A stretch of DNA of 9,134 nt from Deltaproteobacteria bacterium (lineage in GTDB: Bacteria > Desulfobacterota > Desulfarculia > Adiutricales > Adiutricaceae). The number at the start of each line of letters is the position of its first letter. Position 1 is the first letter of the stretch. The stretch spans positions 1 through 9,134 of the forward strand of contig JAITJT010000031.1 in NCBI GenBank assembly GCA_031278795.1. The letters run 5' to 3'. The notes beneath the pieces were generated by a model that saw only the letters and a list, made by a program, of their open reading frames with translations, did not search any database and was not told the DNA's origin. A program made the position numbers and the translations under genes. Positions 5,482-9,134 of the stretch are shown in pieces.

Positions 5482-6606
5482 AGGTTCCTTTCCGGTAGAG
5501 GGCTTTCTCATGCGGGAGAGGGTGTCTTTCAGGCGCTTGATGATGAAGCGGGAAAGGGCCTGAGGGGTGTGGGCGACCGTGGGGCCGAGGGACTCTAAGG
5601 ACATTTCGGCCCTGGCCATGTTCTTGTGGCCGCCGGCGGAACCGTATTCGCCGAAGGCCTCAGAGGCGAGGCTACCCAGATTGGCCCTAAGGCCTGCTGA
5701 GCGGAGGACTATAATAAGCCTGTCGTCAAAGACGCCGCAGATGACCGCCCGGCTCACGCCCTGCACCAGCATGACGAAATCCGCGATGATGACCAAGGTG
5801 TCAGGGTGATCCAGCTTGTCCACAAAGACAAAGGCGTATTGCTTCTTGATGACGGTCTGGGCCAGGGATCTCTTCACCACGTCGAAGGAGTTGCGGTCGA
5901 TGGGGGCCATCTCTATCTCGGTTAAGAGAGGCTGGTGGATTAAGGGGAATAGCCAGCGGAAGGCCTCGATGTCCTCTAGTTCGCCTTGGCGTACAAAGTT
6001 CTGGGTGTCGGTTTTAATGGCGTAGAAAAGGGCCGTGGCCAGGAGCTTGTTGGGCTTGATGCGGGCCGCCCTCAGGTAGTTAACCATGATGCTGGCGGTG
6101 GCGCCCCACTCCGGGCGGATGTCCGTGAAGATGTGGCCGTAGTCGCTCTCTTTGTCGTGGGTGCAGTTGGGGTGGTGATCGATTATCACGCTGAAATCCA
6201 CCTGCTGAAAGAGGGGGTTGTGACTGGGCTGGGAGTCCACTATGGCGAAACGGGTGTACTCGCTTAAGTCAAGAGAGGTTACCAAGGGGAGCTTCAAGCC
6301 CAGGGCCTCGATTAGCCTGAGGTTGTCCGGGCGCCTCACCTCGTTGGTGCTGGCCACGTAGACATGGGCCACTTTACGCCAGAGTATCCTCTTCAAGGCC
6401 GCGGCGCTGGCTATGGAGTCAGGGTCCGCGGTTATGAGAATGAGCAGGCGGTCGTCGCGGGAGAAGACTTTCAGGAGGCTAGCTAAGCGGGTGGAGTGGC
6501 TGTGAGCCTCTTTCCGCCTGTGAGGCTTCTTCTCCGGACTCCTTAGCTCTATTTTTTTAGCCGGCTCCGGAGACGGAGCTTTTTCGTTTTTCAAATCTTT
6601 ATGCAT
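5476..6606 (-). CDS. DHH/DHHA1 family phosphoesterase
   Basis: A 376-residue cytoplasmic protein of the DHH superfamily (NrnA/RecJ-like fold). Residues 1-50 are a basic, low-complexity extension. The DHH domain follows with motif I LITADPDSIAS (57-67), motif II IVDSQP (Asp124), the name-giving IIDHHP (Asp143-His144-His145) and KTDT (Asp200). The C-terminal DHHA1 domain carries GSAGGHKNMA (322-331). Family members are Mn-dependent phosphodiesterases that degrade nano-RNA, cyclic dinucleotides or related compounds; which applies here is not clear. The conserved histidine four residues before the first motif-I aspartate in NrnA-type proteins is a leucine here. The ATG at 6606 has GGAGG upstream inside the J-protein gene. 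The two genes overlap by 8 bases, so translation is probably coupled. The stop codon lies in a 15-bp tandem repeat. Confidence 0.9.
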   Translation of the reverse strand: MHKDLKNEKAPSPEPAKKIELRSPEKKPHRRKEAHSHSTRLASLLKVFSRDDRLLILITADPDSIASAAALKRILWRKVAHVYVASTNEVRRPDNLRLIEALGLKLPLVTSLDLSEYTRFAIVDSQPSHNPLFQQVDFSVIIDHHPNCTHDKESDYGHIFTDIRPEWGATASIMVNYLRAARIKPNKLLATALFYAIKTDTQNFVRQGELEDIEAFRWLFPLIHQPLLTEIEMAPIDRNSFDVVKRSLAQTVIKKQYAFVFVDKLDHPDTLVIIADFVMLVQGVSRAVICGVFDDRLIIVLRSAGLRANLGSLASEAFGEYGSAGGHKNMARAEMSLESLGPTVAHTPQALSRFIIKRLKDTLSRMRKPSTGKEPD

Positions 6607-7603
6607 CCAGTGAACTCTCCTCCACCGGGGCCAGGCTCCGGAGCCTCTCTATGGCGTCTTTCGCCTCGTCTGAGAGCTTAACCGGGAGCACCGCCCTCAG
6701 GGTGACTATCATGTCCCCTGGTTCTTCCTTGGACGGGTGTATGCCTAGGCCCTTGAGCCTAAGCTTGGCGCCGTTCTGGGAGCCCTTGGGAACGCTCACG
6801 CTGGTGCGGCCGTTCAAGGTGGGAACCTCGATCTTACCCCCCAAGAGCAGTGTGTAGAGATCCAGCTTTTTTTCTATGAACAGATTGAGCCCGTCCCTTT
6901 TGAAGACCTTGTCCGGGGCTATCTTCACGACTAAGAATATGTCGCCTCTCTTGCCCCCAAACTCACCTGGCTCGCCCTTTCCCTTAATACGCAGCTTCTG
7001 GCCGTCGGTGGCGCCAGCCGGGATAGTGACCGTTATCTCGTTTTTCTTCTTGACCGTCCCGGAGCCGCCGCACTCAGGGCAGCCCCTGAGTCCGTTTTTA
7101 TACATAATGGTACCCGTTCCACCGCACCTCTGGCAAGGCGTAGGCAGATCGATAGCCAAATGTATCTTAGCGCCCCTGGCCGCGTCCAGAAGGTTCAGGT
7201 TCAGGGGATACTCGTAATCCCGGCCCTTCCTGGGGCTAGGTCCCCGCTTGGATGTTCCTTTTTTGTTCTTCCCAAAGGACCCGCCAAAGATGGAGTTGAG
7301 AAAGTCATCCAAATCACCTAAGTCGGGAAAACCATGGCTAAAATCCGGGGCCTGGTAGCCCCTACCATCTGTGCCCCTGGTGTAGAACTGCTCGCTCCCC
7401 ATATTGTCAAAGGCGGCCTTTTTCTCGGGGTCTGAGAGGATGTCATAGGCCTCTGAGACCTCCTTGAACTTCTCCTCCGCGGCCTTGTCTCCAGGATTTT
7501 TATCCGGATGGTATTTCAAGGCCAACTCGCGGAACGCCTTCTTAATGGTTTCGGTATCCGCCGTCTTTTCAACCCCTAGGGTTTTGTATGGATCAAGGCT
7601 CAT
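6599..7603 (-). CDS. DnaJ-type J-domain co-chaperone with half zinc finger
   Basis: A 334-residue Hsp40 that would stimulate a DnaK-type Hsp70 and bind unfolded clients in the cytoplasm. The J-domain occupies residues 4-68 with the catalytic HPD at 32-34. A Gly/Phe-rich linker follows to about 125, with FGGSFG. Then come only two CxxCxGxG repeats (Cys157/160 and Cys175/178), where classical DnaJ has four, so one zinc site is predicted. Two C-terminal peptide-binding domains follow, with GDIFLVVKIAPDKVFKRDGLNL and LLLGGKIEVPTLNG patterns. It is therefore intermediate between DnaJ (type A) and CbpA (type B), and I give no symbol. AAAGGTG lies 5 bases before the ATG at 7603, and a consensus promoter lies at 7659-7686. 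It heads a two-gene operon with the DHH gene. Confidence 0.93.
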   Translation of the reverse strand: MSLDPYKTLGVEKTADTETIKKAFRELALKYHPDKNPGDKAAEEKFKEVSEAYDILSDPEKKAAFDNMGSEQFYTRGTDGRGYQAPDFSHGFPDLGDLDDFLNSIFGGSFGKNKKGTSKRGPSPRKGRDYEYPLNLNLLDAARGAKIHLAIDLPTPCQRCGGTGTIMYKNGLRGCPECGGSGTVKKKNEITVTIPAGATDGQKLRIKGKGEPGEFGGKRGDIFLVVKIAPDKVFKRDGLNLFIEKKLDLYTLLLGGKIEVPTLNGRTSVSVPKGSQNGAKLRLKGLGIHPSKEEPGDMIVTLRAVLPVKLSDEAKDAIERLRSLAPVEESSLDA

Positions 7604-7658
7604 CCAGGCACCTTTGCATGATTTCTAGCCGAGGCATAAATGCCGGGGCTCCATTCTA

Positions 7659-7686
7659 AATATAAGCACGTTTTCAGGACTGTCAA
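7659..7686 (-). promoter_or_regulatory. Sigma-70 promoter of the J-protein/DHH operon
   Basis: On the minus strand a perfect TTGACA (7686-7681) is followed after 16 bases by TATATT (7664-7659). Transcription would start near 7651, about 48 bases before the ATG. The leader contains a small GGCAT/ATGCC hairpin (7633-7644). No CIRCE heat-shock operator (TTAGCACTC-N9-GAGTGCTAA) is visible, so HrcA control is not supported. Confidence 0.7.
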
Positions 7687-7943
7687 TATGACTGGGCCCA
7701 AAAAAGAAGGAGCAAGAGAAAATTTCCATTTTTTTCTAGATATTGGGCTTAATCTGGAAACAGAACACCATTAATAATCCCTCAGCTAAACAAGCCTAAA
7801 ACCCTTATTTCAACTAAAAGTTGAGTACCGCCCCCGCGAAAGGCAAGGCTTAATATAGAAGCTTAGAGAGCGGCTGAAACAAAAGCTTATGGGACTTCAC
7901 AGAAACAAGAGAGGAAAATTTCACTTTTTAATTAGTCTTTGTA

Positions 7944-7985
7944 TTTTGGCTTTTAGCTTTTAGGTTTTGGCTTGTAGCTTTTGGG
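7944..7985. repeat. 21-bp tandem duplication
   Basis: Two adjacent 21-bp units at 7944-7964 and 7965-7985 differ at only two positions. Both begin TTTTGGCTT and contain TAGCTTTT. A related sequence occurs on the minus strand around 5241-5258 (AGCTTTTTGGCTTTTTAGC), hinting at a dispersed low-complexity repeat. Confidence 0.7.
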
Positions 7986-8042
7986 AGCTCAATAAATACG
8001 GCCAAAGCTTTCCCTAACATTTGCCTGCAAAACCTAAACATG

Positions 8043-8073
8043 AAAAAACCTCCGCCCCGGGGCTTTTGGGAGG
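8043..8073 (-). terminator. Intrinsic terminator of the minus-strand structured block
   Basis: Read on the minus strand, CCTCC (8073-8069) pairs with GGAGG (8053-8049). The loop contains a GCCCCGGGGC palindrome, and six Ts follow (8048-8043). No protein gene ends just upstream on this strand, which supports an RNA gene ending here. Confidence 0.6.
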
Positions 8074-8291
8074 AGGACGAATTTTCCATTAATGATAGCT
8101 AAATTTCGGGCTAAAATCCAGAAAACAGGGCCAAATGGCCATGGGTTCCAGGGAGCTCGCTCTGGAGCGAGCTCCCCTCCCCTTGGCCTTCTGACTTCCC
8201 AGGCTATTTTGGGGAAGATGGCCCCCTGATGGGGTGAAAGCGCTGGGGGGATCCCCAAATCCCCCCAGAGAGCTCAACATTAGCTCAAATT
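8043..8291 (-). ncRNA. Candidate structured RNA of unknown family, about 250 nt
   Basis: A GC-rich island in AT-rich DNA that, read on the minus strand, gives a chain of hairpins ending in an intrinsic terminator. In order these are: GAGCT/AGCTC (8270-8286); a 10-bp stem CTGGGGGGAT/ATCCCCCCAG (8243-8268); CCCC/GGGG with a 4-base loop (8223-8234); CTTCCC/GGGAAG (8195-8217); and a long composite hairpin at 8137-8188. The composite hairpin has a perfect 12-bp tip stem GGGAGCTCGCTC/GAGCGAGCTCCC, then an asymmetric internal loop, GGG/CCC, a mismatch and GGCCA/TGGCC. A terminator follows at 8043-8073. A perfect -10 box TATAAT lies at 8303-8298, though no good -35 accompanies it. No SRP, tmRNA, RNase P or 6S signature was recognised. 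It might instead be a palindromic mobile or structural DNA element. Confidence 0.5.
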
Positions 8292-8297
8292 AAGTAC

Positions 8298-8303
8298 ATT
8301 ATA
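8298..8303 (-). promoter_or_regulatory. Possible -10 box for the minus-strand structured RNA
   Basis: A perfect TATAAT on the minus strand would place a start near 8291, just before the first hairpin. At 16-18 bases upstream only T/A-rich hexamers occur, with at most 2 of 6 matches to TTGACA. The promoter is therefore tentative. Confidence 0.35.
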
Positions 8304-8603
8304 CCGTATTTTAATACATAAAAATAATTTAATCTAAATATGGATATATTTCCAAAAATGTATTTGAAAATCCGCCGCGCTCACATAACGGCGTTCAGAT
8401 TTAAAATGCCAAATAAAACACTGTATTTAGTATATATTTAATGATTGACCCAATATGGAGTTGCTTTTCCCCAGCTATCTGGGCCGGGGCTTTTCCCAAC
8501 AAGTCGGCAAAGGGCCCTCTGGCGGAACTTGGGCGACAAGGTGAGTTGAAAGGTACGTGAAAAGGCGCCTTCAAGGCTTTGAACTTAGGTGATTTTTATG
8601 CTA

Positions 8604-8755
8604 AAAAGGGGCTCCCTCGCTGGCTAAAAAGGCTAGATGCTAGCAAACTTGGCCAGTAACATGGCCAAAAGGGGCTTGTTAAGATAAAAAAGCCTAAAAT
8701 TCATTGAAGTTTCTCCGCTTTTTTGCTATTGTTTTGTCCTTCAAAAGGGGCTCCC
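8604..8755 (+). repeat. Three dispersed copies of AAAAGGGGCT upstream of rpmB
   Basis: Identical decamers start at 8604, 8667 and 8743; the first and third continue with CCC. The third forms the AAGGGG-CTC-CCCCTT hairpin. Spacing is 63 and 76 bases. They lie before the predicted rpmB promoter, so they would not be in that mRNA. Their role is unknown. Confidence 0.5.
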
Positions 8756-8795
8756 CCTTGGGGACGCGCCGGGCTCTTCTCCCCCGCCGCCGCCA

Positions 8796-8824
8796 TGGAG
8801 ACGCCCTAAAGTCCAAATTATAGA
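8796..8824 (+). promoter_or_regulatory. Possible rpmB promoter
   Basis: TGGAGA (8796-8801, 4 of 6 to consensus), 17 bases, TATAGA (8819-8824). Start near 8831, about 35 bases before the ATG. It is the best-placed candidate but not strong. Confidence 0.4.
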
Positions 8825-8865
8825 CACTTAGGTTAGGTTCCAAGTCCACCTGAAAGGCAAGTAAC

Positions 8866-9081
8866 ATGTCCCGAGTCTGCGATATATGTGGGAAGGCCCC
8901 CCAGAACGGCCACAACGTGTCCCACGCCAACAACAAAACCAAAAAGGTCTGGCTCCCCAACCTCCAGACCGTGCGCCACGAGTCCAAGGGCACGGTGAAG
9001 AAGATCCGCGTCTGCACCAAGTGCATCAAACAGGGTCTCGTGAAAAAGCCAGCCCACCGTAACTACCAGCCTCAATCCTGA
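8866..9081 (+). CDS. rpmB: 50S ribosomal protein L28 (zinc-ribbon, C+ form)
   Basis: A complete 71-residue L28, a basic protein of the large ribosomal subunit that binds 23S rRNA. The N-terminus [23 protein letters not shown], in which Cys5 and Cys8 form CxxC, and the motif [10 protein letters not shown] are diagnostic. A second CxxC (CTKC, Cys50/Cys53) completes a four-cysteine zinc site, so this is the C+ version used when zinc is available, not the zinc-independent paralogue often placed under Zur. AAAGG lies about 8 bases before the ATG. The gene appears monocistronic on its strand within the window and is preceded by a long non-coding region. A GC hairpin follows at 9116-9130. Confidence 0.97.
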   Translation: MSRVCDICGKAPQNGHNVSHANNKTKKVWLPNLQTVRHESKGTVKKIRVCTKCIKQGLVKKPAHRNYQPQS

Positions 9082-9115
9082 AATAAAGCGGGCCTGGGTT
9101 TAAGCATGTTCCTAA

Positions 9116-9130
9116 GCGCCCAGAGGGCGC
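9116..9130 (+). terminator. GC hairpin at the window edge, possible rpmB terminator
   Basis: GCGCCC-AGA-GGGCGC is a perfect 6-bp stem with a 3-base loop, 35 bases past the rpmB stop. Only AATA follows before the window ends, so whether a T-tract is present cannot be seen. Confidence 0.4.
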
Positions 9131-9134
9131 AATA

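Larger units (their letters stand above)
7604..8865. other. Long intergenic region without protein genes
   Basis: About 1.26 kb between two divergently transcribed genes. It holds the J-protein promoter (7659-7686), a CAACT/AGTTG hairpin near 7809-7821, a 21-bp tandem repeat (7944-7985), a GC-rich multi-hairpin minus-strand block (8043-8291) and an AT-rich stretch (8281-8460). It also holds a repeat-rich segment before rpmB with hairpins CCCAG/CTGGG (8470-8483), TTGGCCA/TGGCCAA (8649-8668) and AAGGGG/CCCCTT (8745-8759). Open frames on the minus strand at 8034-8280 follow the GC-rich hairpins and have no protein-like features. Confidence 0.65.

Noticed and set aside
7604..7700. CIRCE/HrcA heat-shock operator before the J-protein
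   Set aside because: The TTAGCACTC-N9-GAGTGCTAA motif is absent; only a short GGCAT/ATGCC hairpin is present.
8034..8280. Two overlapping minus-strand open frames in the GC-rich block
   Set aside because: They exist because the hairpin-rich island is GC-rich; both read through stable stems, overlap in different frames and show no protein features. A structured RNA explains the block better.
2858..8866. tRNA genes in the spacers
   Set aside because: No TTCGAAT/TTCGAAC-type T-loop motif with matching acceptor stems was seen in the spacers.
8694..9075. Minus-strand open frames antisense to rpmB
   Set aside because: They are shadows of the L28 gene, whose plus-strand product is unmistakable.

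Overview
The window reads as a piece of an anaerobic, Desulfobacterota-like (deltaproteobacterial) chromosome. This is an inference from protein style: a DHH phosphoesterase with the VDxQP...DHHP pattern I associate with that group, a corrinoid carrier protein with a GntR regulator, a J-protein with a half-size zinc finger, and a four-cysteine ribosomal protein L28. No rRNA or tRNA gene is visible to settle the taxonomy. Six protein genes cover about 61% of the window. They are visibly GC-richer than the long, AT-rich spacers between them.

Layout from left to right. Positions 259-1739 hold a minus-strand pair: a GntR/UTRA regulator overlapping by 4 bases a B12-binding corrinoid protein. The pair sits behind a consensus promoter and a long, foldable leader. 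The spacer 1797-2871 holds that leader and promoter, an AT-rich three-way inverted-repeat structure, and a plus-strand unit with a near-consensus promoter, nested hairpins and a T-tract, which is a likely small RNA gene. Positions 2872-4578 hold a minus-strand YtcJ-type amidohydrolase with a strong terminator behind it and related 11-bp tandem repeats on both sides. The spacer 4579-5475 has no convincing gene but contains palindromes and short repeats. It ends in four 15-bp repeats that run into the stop codon of the next gene.

Positions 5476-7603 hold a minus-strand operon: a J-domain co-chaperone followed, with an 8-base overlap, by a DHH/DHHA1 phosphoesterase. A clear sigma-70 promoter lies upstream. 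The spacer 7604-8865 contains that promoter, a 21-bp tandem duplication, and a GC-rich, minus-strand, multi-hairpin block ending in an intrinsic terminator, which is a second likely structured RNA. It also contains a repeat-rich leader before rpmB (L28, plus strand, 8866-9081).

The corrinoid protein should carry methyl groups between a substrate methyltransferase and a tetrahydrofolate or similar acceptor system, but no methyltransferase lies in the window. The J-protein and phosphoesterase are probably co-expressed housekeeping functions. The most noteworthy content is non-coding: two self-contained candidate RNA genes, a structured leader of the corrinoid operon, and several unusual short tandem repeats. 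None of these matched an RNA family I could recognise by eye.
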